Positions 41,678-49,942 of a stretch of DNA of 64,000 bases are shown one piece after another; positions within the stretch are counted from its first letter, which is position 1, and every line of letters starts with the position of its first letter. Source of the DNA: an uncultured Collinsella sp. GTDB lineage: Bacteria > Actinomycetota > Coriobacteriia > Coriobacteriales > Coriobacteriaceae. The position numbers and the translations under genes were made by a program. The stretch is taken from positions 1 to 64,000 of the forward strand of contig UQID01000003.1 in NCBI GenBank assembly GCA_900541045.1. The letters are read 5' to 3'. Under the pieces are notes generated by a model, which was not told the origin of the DNA, ran no database searches, and saw nothing but the letters and a program-made list of their open reading frames with translations.

Positions 41678-42506
41678 GCTTCGTAGGTACCGCGCTTCGA
41701 GCTGCTACTTACCTATTATACCCCTACACCAACCCTCCACGGCGGCTTCGTAGGTACCGCGCTTCGAGCTGCTACTTACCGGAATGCCTATGGCATTACA
41801 GGACGTATGTGCTTCGTAGGTACCGCGCTTCGAGCTGCTACTTACCTCTATTAGTTTCTGAAAAAAGATTGAATATGCTTCGTAGGCACCGCGCTCCGAG
41901 CTGCTACTTACCGCTCGTCATCATCGATACGCTGCAAAAGGTGCTTCGTAGGTACCGCGCTTCGAGCTGCTACTTACCCGCGAAGGGCTACAGGAGCCTT
42001 GATGCGTAGCTTCGTAGGTACCGCGCTTCGAGCTGCTACTTACCCCGAACACCACCCCACATACCAGCCGCCCCGCTTCGTAGGTACCGCGCTTCGAGCT
42101 GCTACTTACCCTGCCAAGACCGTGGTGAACCGCCTGAGCCGCTTCGTAGGTACCGCGCTTCGAGCTGCTACTTACCTTCCCTATGCGTACTGCGAGCACA
42201 CTGCCGGCTTCGTAGGTACCGCGCTTCGGGCAGCTACTTACCCTACTTTGCATCATTCTCAGGATGGATATTGCTTCGTGGGTACCGCGCCTCGAGCAGC
42301 TACTTACCGCACAACTTTGTTCGCATCCACGCTCACTAGCTTCGCAAGTATGGCGTTTCGAGAGAGACTCACTAAGCATAAATATGGACTTTCCCACTCT
42401 TATGCTTCGCAGACACCGCACTTCGAGCAGATACTTATATCGCAAGGCAGTCAAAGCCATGGGCGTACATGTTTTGCAGGTATCGTATTTCGGGCAATTG
42501 CTATTT
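41678..42506 (+). CRISPR. type II-A CRISPR array, 10 good and 3 degenerate repeats
   Basis: 36-bp repeat starting gcttcgtaggtaccgcgctt and ending gctgctacttacc. Repeats start at 41678, 41745, 41811, 41877, 41943, 42009, 42075, 42141, 42207 and 42273; spacers are 30 bp (the first is 31). Repeat 4 has two changes, 9 and 10 a few. Beyond, at 42339, 42404 and 42471, are decayed repeats with 29-31-bp spacing, marking the old end. A possible further remnant starts ~42552. Transcription is + strand, as the tracrRNA requires. No spacer was seen to match the window by eye. Confidence 0.95.
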
Positions 42507-42723
42507 CGGGCAATTGCTTTACAGACGCGGGAATTAGCCGACACGCCTAATGGCTTCGAAGGTTCTTCGATCGCTGCGATTCACAGCTTCGCCCTGGTTG
42601 ATTGCCGTCTTTCGCGCAATCCGATACGGCTCTCGTGGCAACTTCTTCGCGACCACTTCGGTTTCGTAGATCATCCATTGCCACGACCCCAGGTCGAATG
42701 GATAGGCGTTTCAATCAAAATAG

Positions 42724-42743
42724 TGTCACCGCTTGGCACCAAA
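42724..42743 (+). promoter_or_regulatory. direct-repeat motif TGTCACC-N4-GGCACCAAA
   Basis: tgtcaccgcttggcaccaaa, the same 20-mer core as in the flp upstream region, ~75 bp before the tad operon's first gene. Confidence 0.6.
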
Positions 42744-42815
42744 TTAGCCTTATTTTGAGCAAACACGACTACAAAATTAAATATGAGTACCTATGCCTAT
42801 ATCGAGGAGGCTCCC

Positions 42816-43625
42816 GTGTCTTTTGGCGTCAGATTGGCGACCACATTAGCCGTCGGTTGCGGCTTTTGGTGCGCCTCCCATCTTTACCAACGCTGGCGCT
42901 ACGCTGCACTGGAGCATGAAGACAAGACCATGCTCCAAGCACAGCCCGGAGATACCGATAGGGATAAATGGATAGACGCCGTGAAGAGGGAGGCCGTTAA
43001 CTACGGCGTCAGCCCCTCAACACTTATTTCTCTGGGTAGCGCAGGAGATATCGATGCGGAGATGTCCCAGCTTGGAGACACCGGAACGTACGCACGCCGC
43101 CACAACCCACCGCTTGCCTCGGAAATCGTTTTTGTCTACCCCCATCTGCTTGCAGCTTGGACTGGATCGCTCATCTCGATTCCCTATGCCGTCTTCCTGG
43201 CAGCCTCCGTGGCACTTGGCCAGGAGGATATGAGATTCAGGCTCGCGCCGGTGCCCATGCTGTTCCTTTTTGCGGGCGCTGGCGCTGTGTCATCCCCCTG
43301 GGGACCATATGCGTGGGCGGTATTTACCATTCCCTGCGCTGCAGTATTCGCGCTGATCTCCTTTGCCATGAAGCGCATCGCCGGGATCTCCTGGCACGCC
43401 GGCGACTATCTCACGCTTGCCGTCGCCCTTATGGCGGCGCTATCCGTCGGGACCGTGTTCGAGTTTCTCGCTATCCACCTTGCATGCGCATGCGCCCTGG
43501 AACTCGCTATCAGATCCATCCCGGCCTGTGCTCGCCTCAAGAACAACGTCCCCTACAACGCCGTGCTGTCGGTGAGCCTGGTCGGGGCGACACTAATCGC
43601 AATCTTGAAAGGTTATCTGCTATGA
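42816..43625 (+). CDS. A24-type prepilin peptidase (TadV/CpaA-like)
   Basis: 269 aa from the GTG at 42816, chosen for its strong gaggaggctccc site; an in-frame ATG lies at 42783. Multi-pass membrane protein. The catalytic aspartates of the family are probably in GQEDMRFRLAP and in WHAGDYLTL, the second being a variant of the GxGD motif (AGD). The end (NNVPYNAVLSVSLVGAT) resembles the VPFxPxLxxG end of such peptidases. It would cut the Flp leader. First gene of the tad operon here; it overlaps the next start (ATGA). Assignment moderately secure because the motif is atypical. Confidence 0.65.
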   Translation: MSFGVRLATTLAVGCGFWCASHLYQRWRYAALEHEDKTMLQAQPGDTDRDKWIDAVKREAVNYGVSPSTLISLGSAGDIDAEMSQLGDTGTYARRHNPPLASEIVFVYPHLLAAWTGSLISIPYAVFLAASVALGQEDMRFRLAPVPMLFLFAGAGAVSSPWGPYAWAVFTIPCAAVFALISFAMKRIAGISWHAGDYLTLAVALMAALSVGTVFEFLAIHLACACALELAIRSIPACARLKNNVPYNAVLSVSLVGATLIAILKGYLL

Positions 43626-44071
43626 GGTCTAAACGTACGGGGCTCAGGGCCGTCATGGTGACCCAGCTCGTCCTGCTCCTTCCCATCATGATCGCCATGC
43701 TCGCACTCGTCGTGGATTGCGCCAACCTGAGCAGGTGCAAGGCACTTGCGTCCTCTGCCGCGTCCGAGGGCGCCCGCTATGCCGCGGCAAATCCAGATCT
43801 GTCCGATTCCGAGGTCGAGGCATACGTGAGGGGCGCTATCGGGCTCGATGACAGCTGCACCGTGGATATCGTGCGCGAGGCGATTGCACCCAAGGAGGTG
43901 ACGCTGAGGGTAGGGGATAAGTCCAGGGACTCCTCCATCGAGCGCAAGTCTGTGACGGTCAATGTCCAGATTCCCTGCCGCCGCGTCTTCACCCTGGCTG
44001 TCTTCGACGGGCTTGCGGGCATCGAGCCCGAGTCTTCCTCTGCCACCGCGATCTCATCGGAGGTGATGTGA
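43622..44071 (+). CDS. TadE-like pseudopilin 1
   Basis: 149 aa. Short basic start, then a hydrophobic helix (VMVTQLVLLLPIMIAMLALVV) and D-C-A-N-L pattern, followed by an extracellular part, the usual TadE/TadG layout with 'SAASEGARYAAAN' after the helix. Minor pilins of this type prime or anchor the Flp pilus. Overlaps both neighbours. Confidence 0.75.
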   Translation: MRSKRTGLRAVMVTQLVLLLPIMIAMLALVVDCANLSRCKALASSAASEGARYAAANPDLSDSEVEAYVRGAIGLDDSCTVDIVREAIAPKEVTLRVGDKSRDSSIERKSVTVNVQIPCRRVFTLAVFDGLAGIEPESSSATAISSEVM

Positions 44072-44544
44072 TGGTGCGCAACACCCGGGCGCTCAAGGCG
44101 CTCATCTCCACCGAGTTCATCTTCGTGTTCCCTATCGCCCTCACCGTCGTGCTCGCCATCATGGGGTTCGGCTTCACGGGCTACCAGCGAGCGAGAATCG
44201 ACTATTCGCTGGCGCTCCTCGCGGACCGGCTTCCCGCGGGGTGGGACTCCATGAACGCGGATACGCTCGTGACAGAGCTCGTGAGCACCTCTGCTGGCGT
44301 GGACCCCGACTGCCTCACGGTGAAAAACGCCTCTGTGACACTCGATTCCGATGAGAACCTTGGACAGGGTAGCGCCGTGGCAAGCGACCTGGGCACCGAG
44401 AACCTCAGGACCGAGGACAGGACCGTGACGGTATCGGCTGAGATTATCTACGACTACCCAGCACCCTACAACGTGTTCGGAAAGAGATCCGTGCGTAAGA
44501 TCACACGCTCCTACATCAGCTATTCGGACTGGGAGGTCATCTAG
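44071..44544 (+). CDS. TadE-like pseudopilin 2
   Basis: 157 aa from the ATG at 44071 (ggaggtgatgtg before it; the GTG at 44068 is also possible). KALISTEFIFVFPIALTVVL is the TadE N-terminal helix with an E at the processing-site distance. The tail is strand-rich and ends SYISYSDWEVI. Overlaps the preceding stop; probable minor pilin in the same operon. Confidence 0.75.
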   Translation: MVRNTRALKALISTEFIFVFPIALTVVLAIMGFGFTGYQRARIDYSLALLADRLPAGWDSMNADTLVTELVSTSAGVDPDCLTVKNASVTLDSDENLGQGSAVASDLGTENLRTEDRTVTVSAEIIYDYPAPYNVFGKRSVRKITRSYISYSDWEVI

Positions 44545-45192
44545 ATGAAGTGCCGCACACTCAGGGGGAGGGGAGCCCGCGCGCAGCTCACGACCTTCTT
44601 CGTCGTATTACTCATCCCCCTTTCCCTTCTCATCGCCCTCGCGGTCGACCTCGGCGGCGCACTCGCCTACAGGACATGGCAGGGCTCGCTTCTCGAGAGC
44701 ACGCGCCAATCCTGTTTCGGCGAAGCCAACGCCGTCAAATATGCGGAGAACCCCGGCGAGGAGGCGCGCTCCGAGGTGCTCGAGATGCTGAAGGCAAACG
44801 GGTATACCGGAAAAGCCACGGTCTATTATGTCGAGGCACCAGAGGACCTGTGTGGAGCGGCAGACCGATATGCCGGCGTCTACGTTATTTTGGAGGGAAC
44901 CTGGCCGTCGACATTCGCTAGGTTCGCGGGCATCGACGAACTCAAGGTTCGATCCGATGCGGTATGGGCGCTGCATCCCTATTCATCCACGACGGTATGG
45001 CGCCCCGCCGACACCGGGAACGGCTGGTGTGAGTACACAATCGACAAGGACGGAAACGTTTCGACGAAAACGGGCGTCTGCTCGATCGACGATGCCCCCG
45101 AAAGCCTCTCCAAGGCCGTGAGGGACATGCTGCCCACCTCATCAGGCGGTACCGAAAGCGCAGATGAATCTGCGTCCGACGACGCTGAATAG
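44545..45192 (+). CDS. TadG-like pilus protein
   Basis: 215 aa, start after gggaggtcatctag. Begins RGARAQLTTFFVVLLIPLSL, a TadE/TadG-type N-terminal membrane helix, then an extracellular domain with Cys (QSCFGEAN, DLCGAAD, WCEYTID) and an Asp/Ser-rich tail (ESADESASDDAE). Role expected in pilus anchoring or assembly. Last gene of the first tad operon; the hairpin at 45237 follows. Confidence 0.7.
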   Translation: MKCRTLRGRGARAQLTTFFVVLLIPLSLLIALAVDLGGALAYRTWQGSLLESTRQSCFGEANAVKYAENPGEEARSEVLEMLKANGYTGKATVYYVEAPEDLCGAADRYAGVYVILEGTWPSTFARFAGIDELKVRSDAVWALHPYSSTTVWRPADTGNGWCEYTIDKDGNVSTKTGVCSIDDAPESLSKAVRDMLPTSSGGTESADESASDDAE

Positions 45193-45216
45193 GCGCCCTC
45201 GCCGAACACCCTAGAT

Positions 45217-45272
45217 TGTCACCCAATGTCACCAAATCGCCCCGCACGCACGTCCGCGCGGGGCGATTCTTT
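45217..45272 (+). promoter_or_regulatory. direct-repeat motif next to a terminator hairpin
   Basis: tgtcacccaatgtcaccaaa (45217-45236) is the cleanest direct repeat of the set: GTCACC-N4-GTCACC. It is directly followed by an atcgccccgc / gcggggcgat hairpin and tcttta, which terminates the first tad operon. The motif then lies ~80-100 bp before the second tad operon. Confidence 0.6.
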
Positions 45273-45315
45273 ATGTGTCGGAATAGCACGACAGATCGGA
45301 GGACCCTTGGGTCTG

Positions 45316-45537
45316 ATGTACGACCTGATGCGCCAGGGAAGATATGACCTCATGCCGGCGCTGCTGACGTCGCGCGAGGCGGCGGACGCGGTCGGAGTCA
45401 CCCCTAGGACCATCGAGAGAATGTGCGCGTCGGGAAAGCTCGAGGGCGCACGGTTCGGCAACCGCTGGCGCGTCAACCGAGACTCGCTGCTCAGGTATTC
45501 GGGGCTCCTCGGTCCCGGGAAGGAAGTCAAACGATGA
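45316..45537 (+). CDS. excisionase/MerR-type HTH protein
   Basis: 73 aa from the ATG at 45316 (TTG at 45307 is an alternative, closer to ggagga). The core TSREAADAVGVTPRTIERMC followed by SGKLEGARFGNRWRVNRDSL is the typical helix-turn-helix of the excisionase/MerR-like 'binding domain' family (DNA-binding helix and wing). Placed at the head of the cpaB-tadABC operon and overlapping cpaB by 4 bp, it may regulate the pilus genes, perhaps through the nearby repeated motif (inference). Confidence 0.7.
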   Translation: MYDLMRQGRYDLMPALLTSREAADAVGVTPRTIERMCASGKLEGARFGNRWRVNRDSLLRYSGLLGPGKEVKR

Positions 45538-46484
45538 AGAAAAGGACCCCGGAGGAGATCAGGGCTGAGATCGCCCAGGTCGAGGCAGAGGAGCGCGCGG
45601 CCTTGGATGCCGGTCGCATGCGCAGTATAGATAGGCTCCGCGGGCGCAAGCAGGCGCTCGGCCATGAGCTTGAGCGCGCCATGGCGCAGGAGGCCGCCAT
45701 GGGGGCGACCACGTCGACGCAAATGCCCGCCACGGCTCCCAAGACCGCCCAGAGCGGCCAGAGGACCACGGCAACGGCGGGAGCCGCGACCGCACGCCGA
45801 CAGCGCGGACAGGTACCCGGTGGAGCCCGCAAGGACCGCAGGCTCGCAGCCGTCGCCGGCGTGGCCATCGCCGTCGCCGTCGTGACAGTAGGATTCTCCG
45901 GCTGGCGCTGGACCCAGGCACAGGGCGAGCTGACGCGCCTCGAGCAATCGACCGTCAAGGTCGTCACCGTCACGCGCGACGTCGCCCCCGGTGAGGTTAT
46001 CGCGTCTGCGGACCTCACGGTCGCAAGCGTGCCCAAGGCGTTTGCGCCAAAGGACGCCGCTAAGAAGGTATCCGATGTCGCCGGGCGCCAGTCCGTCACA
46101 CAGCAGACCTCGGGTACCGCCGTATCGCTTTCATCGGTCTCCGGCTCCAAGAAACCCGCCTCGATCACCACGGCCGTGACCGAGGGCCGCGTCGCCTACA
46201 CCGTCGCGCTCGACAGCTCGACCGGCCTCTCGCCACTGCTCGCCGTCGGCGACAAGGTCGACGTCCTCGCGAGCGTGAACGATGGCCAGGTCGTGACGAC
46301 CGAGCGCATCGCCGACTCCATCCGTGTGTTGGCGCTCGACGGAAACCTCTCGGGCACCAAGTCTGACGGTTACTCCAATGTCACAATCGAGGTGACCGAG
46401 GACCAGGCCCTCGCACTTTCGAGCGCAAGCGGCATCAGGCTCGTCGCCCTTCCCGAGACGGGGGAGACGAACAATGCTGAATAG
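45534..46484 (+). CDS. CpaB/RcpC-like pilus assembly protein (SAF domain)
   Basis: 316 aa. Cytoplasmic Ala/Arg-rich helix (~1-95), a membrane segment at ~102-120 (LAAVAGVAIAVAVVTVGFSG), then the SAF-type domain (TVTRDVAPGEVIASADLTV... with VGDKVDVLASV) found in CpaB/RcpC and flagellar FlgA. In Tad systems it links inner-membrane and wall-side components. Long cytoplasmic start is a Gram-positive feature. Overlaps both neighbours in the operon. Confidence 0.8.
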   Translation: MKKRTPEEIRAEIAQVEAEERAALDAGRMRSIDRLRGRKQALGHELERAMAQEAAMGATTSTQMPATAPKTAQSGQRTTATAGAATARRQRGQVPGGARKDRRLAAVAGVAIAVAVVTVGFSGWRWTQAQGELTRLEQSTVKVVTVTRDVAPGEVIASADLTVASVPKAFAPKDAAKKVSDVAGRQSVTQQTSGTAVSLSSVSGSKKPASITTAVTEGRVAYTVALDSSTGLSPLLAVGDKVDVLASVNDGQVVTTERIADSIRVLALDGNLSGTKSDGYSNVTIEVTEDQALALSSASGIRLVALPETGETNNAE

Positions 46485-47775
46485 GGACCTACTCAAAATC
46501 GAACGCGACGCCGTACGCCAGGCAACCGGGGTCCTGACGGCGGCCAACGACGCGACCGAAAGCAACGAACAGAGGGATACGCGCGCGCACGAGCTCCTTG
46601 CCGATATTGTCGATTCCATCCCCGAAGGCTCTCGTCTGGATGACAACTCCTTCGAGGCGGTTATTCAGGCCGGCATCAACGACCTGTACTATCTTGGGCC
46701 CATCGAGGAGCTGCTTCCCGATACCTCGATCTCGGAAATCATGGTGAACGCCCCGGATGACGTCTGGGTCGAGCGAGCGGGCATGCTACGGAAGGTCCCG
46801 GTGACATTCGAGGACGACGAGCATGTGAAGTTCATCATCAACCGAATCGCGTCCGCCGACGGTCGGCGTTGCGACGAGGCACAACCGCTGTGCGACTGCA
46901 TCCTCAACCGTCCCGGTGCCATCTTCGACGGCTCGCGTGTGGCGGCGACGGCCAAGGGCATCGCCGTCGACCACAACATCCTCAATATCCGAAAGTTTCG
47001 ACCCGACGCCGTGGAACCCGAGGACCTCATGGCGCTCGGCACCTTCGACCAGCGCATGCTCGAGTTCATGGAGGCCATCGTTCTCGGCCGCATGAACGTC
47101 GTCATCGCCGGCGGAACGGGTTCGGGCAAGACGACGCTACTCAACGCCTGCTCCTCCTTCATCCCGGACAACCAGCGCATCGTCACGATCGAGGACGCAC
47201 CGGAGCTGCGCCTCCAGAAGCCGCATGTCGTTCGAAAGACCGCTCGAAGGCCCAACATCGAGGGCGAGGGCGAGATCACCATCCGGCAGCTCGTCATCCA
47301 CGCGCTGCGCGAGCGCCCCGACCGCATCGTAGTCGGCGAGTGCCGCGGCGGCGAGGCGTTCGACATGATCCAGGCCATGATGACCGGTCACGAGGGCTCG
47401 CTCACGACCGTCCACTCCTCCAACGCGCGCGAGGCCACGACACGCCTGCGCTCGATGATCCAGCAGACCGGAACCGAGATGCGAAGCGAGCAGATCATGG
47501 AACTCATCGCCTCGGCGATCGACTTCGTCATCTTCGTGAACCGCTTCGACATCGACGGCTCGCGCAAGATCACCGAGATCGCCGAGGTCCAGGGCATGCA
47601 GGGCGACGTCATCACCATGGGCACCATCATGCGCTTCGAGCAGACGGGCTTCTCCGAGGACGGCAAGGTCCTCGGCGAGTTCATGCCGACCGGCGAGCGA
47701 ATCTCCCCGGCGCACCGCGAGAAGCTCTTCGCGCGCGGCGTGTACGTCGACGATGATTTCTGGTTCCGTCGATGA
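46474..47775 (+). CDS. tadA: Tad secretion ATPase (CpaF/TadA)
   Basis: 433 aa. Walker A IAGGTGSGKTTLLNAC, Asp-box (VTIEDAPELRL), Walker B-like region (RPDRIVVGECRGGEAFDMI) and His-box (TGHEGSLTTVHSSNA) are all present. Powers pilus assembly and possibly retraction by hydrolysing ATP in a hexameric ring at the inner face. Overlaps the cpaB stop and the tadB start. Confidence 0.95.
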   Translation: MLNRDLLKIERDAVRQATGVLTAANDATESNEQRDTRAHELLADIVDSIPEGSRLDDNSFEAVIQAGINDLYYLGPIEELLPDTSISEIMVNAPDDVWVERAGMLRKVPVTFEDDEHVKFIINRIASADGRRCDEAQPLCDCILNRPGAIFDGSRVAATAKGIAVDHNILNIRKFRPDAVEPEDLMALGTFDQRMLEFMEAIVLGRMNVVIAGGTGSGKTTLLNACSSFIPDNQRIVTIEDAPELRLQKPHVVRKTARRPNIEGEGEITIRQLVIHALRERPDRIVVGECRGGEAFDMIQAMMTGHEGSLTTVHSSNAREATTRLRSMIQQTGTEMRSEQIMELIASAIDFVIFVNRFDIDGSRKITEIAEVQGMQGDVITMGTIMRFEQTGFSEDGKVLGEFMPTGERISPAHREKLFARGVYVDDDFWFRR

Positions 47776-48674
47776 GCGGGCAGATTTCCCCGGCGGCCCT
47801 CATCCCCGCGTTGCCGGCGATATTGATGGGGATCATCCTGTTCCTGACGGCCAGAAAGCTTCGTGTCGAGCGCGAGCGAGCCGAGACCGGCCCCATCCCG
47901 GAGAATCCCTCTGACGAGGCCGGCGCAAATCGTCTCGTCGGTGCCCTTCGTCGCGTGTGCCAGGGCGCGGCGCCCCAGCTATCGGTCTCCGAGGCCGCGC
48001 AGATGTGGGCCGTCGTCGCGTTCGCCCCGTCGGTGTTGATTCTCGCCACCGGCTCTGCGGTGGGTGCCCTGGCGGCACTCCCGCTCGGTATCGCAGCCTT
48101 CCCGATTTGGATGAGGCTGAAGCGCGGGGCGGAGCAGGGGCTTTTCGAGGAGCAGCTCGGCGAGGCGATGCCGCTCATCGCATCGAACCTGCGCACGGGC
48201 GCCTCGGTCGCGCAATCGGTGGCCCCTGTCGCCGAGCATATGGCAGAGCCGCTGAAATCTGAGTTCGCCATCCTCGAGCGCGACCTGCGAAACGGACGAC
48301 CCATCGCCCAGGCGCTCGATGACATGGCCAAGAGGACGGGGAGTTCGAACCTGAAGCTCTACTCCACGGCCGTCTCCGTATCGCAGCAGACCGGCGGCTC
48401 GCTCTCCGATATCACCGAGCGCGTGGGCGAAGCCATCAGGGCGAAGGTCAAGGCCAAGCGCTCGGCAGAGGCAAAGACGTCCTCGGCGCGATTCGAGGCC
48501 AAGCTCGTCGGCTTCGCGCCGGTCGTCATGCTGCTGCTCATGTCGCTGAGTTCCGAGATTCACCGCGAGTTCTTCATGACGCCCGCGGGGTGGGCGTGCC
48601 TTGCCGTCGGCGCCGCGCTCGATATCGTCGGCTTCTTGGTCCTCAAGCAAATCAGCAACATCAGATACGACTAG
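47772..48674 (+). CDS. tadB: TadB inner-membrane platform protein
   Basis: 300 aa. Membrane segments near residues 8-25, 75-105 and two at the C-terminus. The middle has the type II secretion F-domain pattern LGEAMPLIASNLRTGASVAQ and ILERDLRNGRPIAQALDDMA. Pairs with TadC to form the platform that the ATPase drives. Overlaps tadA by 4 bp. Confidence 0.9.
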   Translation: MSGQISPAALIPALPAILMGIILFLTARKLRVERERAETGPIPENPSDEAGANRLVGALRRVCQGAAPQLSVSEAAQMWAVVAFAPSVLILATGSAVGALAALPLGIAAFPIWMRLKRGAEQGLFEEQLGEAMPLIASNLRTGASVAQSVAPVAEHMAEPLKSEFAILERDLRNGRPIAQALDDMAKRTGSSNLKLYSTAVSVSQQTGGSLSDITERVGEAIRAKVKAKRSAEAKTSSARFEAKLVGFAPVVMLLLMSLSSEIHREFFMTPAGWACLAVGAALDIVGFLVLKQISNIRYD

Positions 48675-48684
48675 GGGTTCTCAG

Positions 48685-49554
48685 ATGTTCGAAACGATAA
48701 CGACTGGCTTCATATTCCTTCTTCTGGGTATCGCCGCGGGCCTCGGCGTGGATATCGCCCTCAAGCGCATATTCCAGTTGGAACCGCCGGTAGAGGAGGA
48801 GGCGTCCGCGACGCTTCCCGGAATCGCCGAGAAGCTGTCCAGCGTCGTGTCGAGGCTCGCGCCCATCTCCCGCTCGGTCATGGACTCCACGCGAGACTCC
48901 CTCGACCGCGCGGGCCTCACCATGCAGCCGGCGACCTTCTGGGCCTTCCGCGTCGCGAGCGCCGCGGGATTCACCGCCGCCGGCCTCATCGCCTCGATCC
49001 TCATCGGAGGCTCCAAGGGACTCGGCATCTTTGCCGCGATGGTCCTCATGGGCCTCGCCGTTCCGCAGCTGTGGCTCTTGAACGAACGCGCGAAATGGCG
49101 CGACGAGCTCGACAGGCAGCTCCCCGACGCACTGGACCTTCTCGCAATCTGCATGTCGGCGGGTTCGTCCATCGACTTCGCCCTCCATACGGTCGGCAGC
49201 AGGATGGATGGCGCCATCGCGCGCGGCTTCGAGCGCGTGGCCAACGAGGCCAGCTTCTCGTCGCGCACCGAGGCGCTCCTGCGTTTCGCGGAACGCGCGC
49301 GCGTGCCATCCCTCACCATCTTCGCGGCATCGTTCGCACAGTCCGAGCGCGCGGGCGGCTCACTTGTCGACATCATCCGCGACCAGGCCGAGACGGTCCG
49401 AGAGCAGCGGCGCCTGAAGGTCGAGTCCGAAATCGAGAAGCTGAGCTCAAAGATGCTCTTCCCGATCATCATCTTCATCCTGCCAGTGTTCCTGATCGTC
49501 GTTCTCGCGCCCGTGGTGGCGCAGATCGCCCAAACGTTCACCTCCCTCATGTAG
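48685..49554 (+). CDS. tadC: TadC inner-membrane platform protein
   Basis: 289 aa from the ATG at 48685. Membrane segments at ~5-25, ~90-130 and ~265-289. Contains the F-domain (LPDALDLLAICMSAGSSIDF and GGSLVDIIRDQAETVREQRR). Partner of TadB. It ends 10 bp before the DUF192 gene, so the operon continues. Confidence 0.9.
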   Translation: MFETITTGFIFLLLGIAAGLGVDIALKRIFQLEPPVEEEASATLPGIAEKLSSVVSRLAPISRSVMDSTRDSLDRAGLTMQPATFWAFRVASAAGFTAAGLIASILIGGSKGLGIFAAMVLMGLAVPQLWLLNERAKWRDELDRQLPDALDLLAICMSAGSSIDFALHTVGSRMDGAIARGFERVANEASFSSRTEALLRFAERARVPSLTIFAASFAQSERAGGSLVDIIRDQAETVREQRRLKVESEIEKLSSKMLFPIIIFILPVFLIVVLAPVVAQIAQTFTSLM

Positions 49555-49564
49555 GAGACGACCC

Positions 49565-49942
49565 ATGAGCTATGAATACGATATCCCCTGTGTGGCCACG
49601 ACAAGGACCGGCACCGAGGTTCCGCTCTCCCTGAAGATCGCCAAGACCTTCAGGGACAAGGCGATCGGGTATATGGGAACCAAGTACATCGACAAATCCA
49701 CCGGCATGGTGTACGCGAGGGGAACGTCGCTCCATACCCTGTTCATGCGCATCCCGATCGATGTCTGCTGGATAGGACGCTTCGAGGCCTCGGATCAATC
49801 CTGGCCGGTGGTGTCGCTCGACTCATCGGTCGCCCCCTGGCGCATCCTTTTCGCACCGCGGGGGGCAGTAGGCGGCATCGAGGTCGCCCCTGGAACATTC
49901 ACCGAGTCCGACCGCCCACTCTCTATCAGGAGACTCGATTGA
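49565..49942 (+). CDS. DUF192 family protein
   Basis: 125 aa. The DUF192 core is visible: a start with two strands, FRDKAIGYMGTKYIDKSTGM, FMRIPIDVCWIG and a Gly-rich end (GAVGGIEVAPGTF). Family members are often exported or linked to pilus genes, role unknown. No signal peptide here, so probably cytoplasmic. The stop overlaps the next start. Confidence 0.7.
   Translation: MSYEYDIPCVATTRTGTEVPLSLKIAKTFRDKAIGYMGTKYIDKSTGMVYARGTSLHTLFMRIPIDVCWIGRFEASDQSWPVVSLDSSVAPWRILFAPRGAVGGIEVAPGTFTESDRPLSIRRLD

Noticed and set aside
41921..42550. ORFs on both strands across the CRISPR array with repeated SSSKRGTYEA or VGTALRAATY peptides
   Set aside because: They are simply the translation of the 36+30-bp repeat unit (66 bp, divisible by 3), with no start signals.
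46869..47756. 295-codon frame overlapping tadA
   Set aside because: Arg/His-rich out-of-frame reading of tadA.
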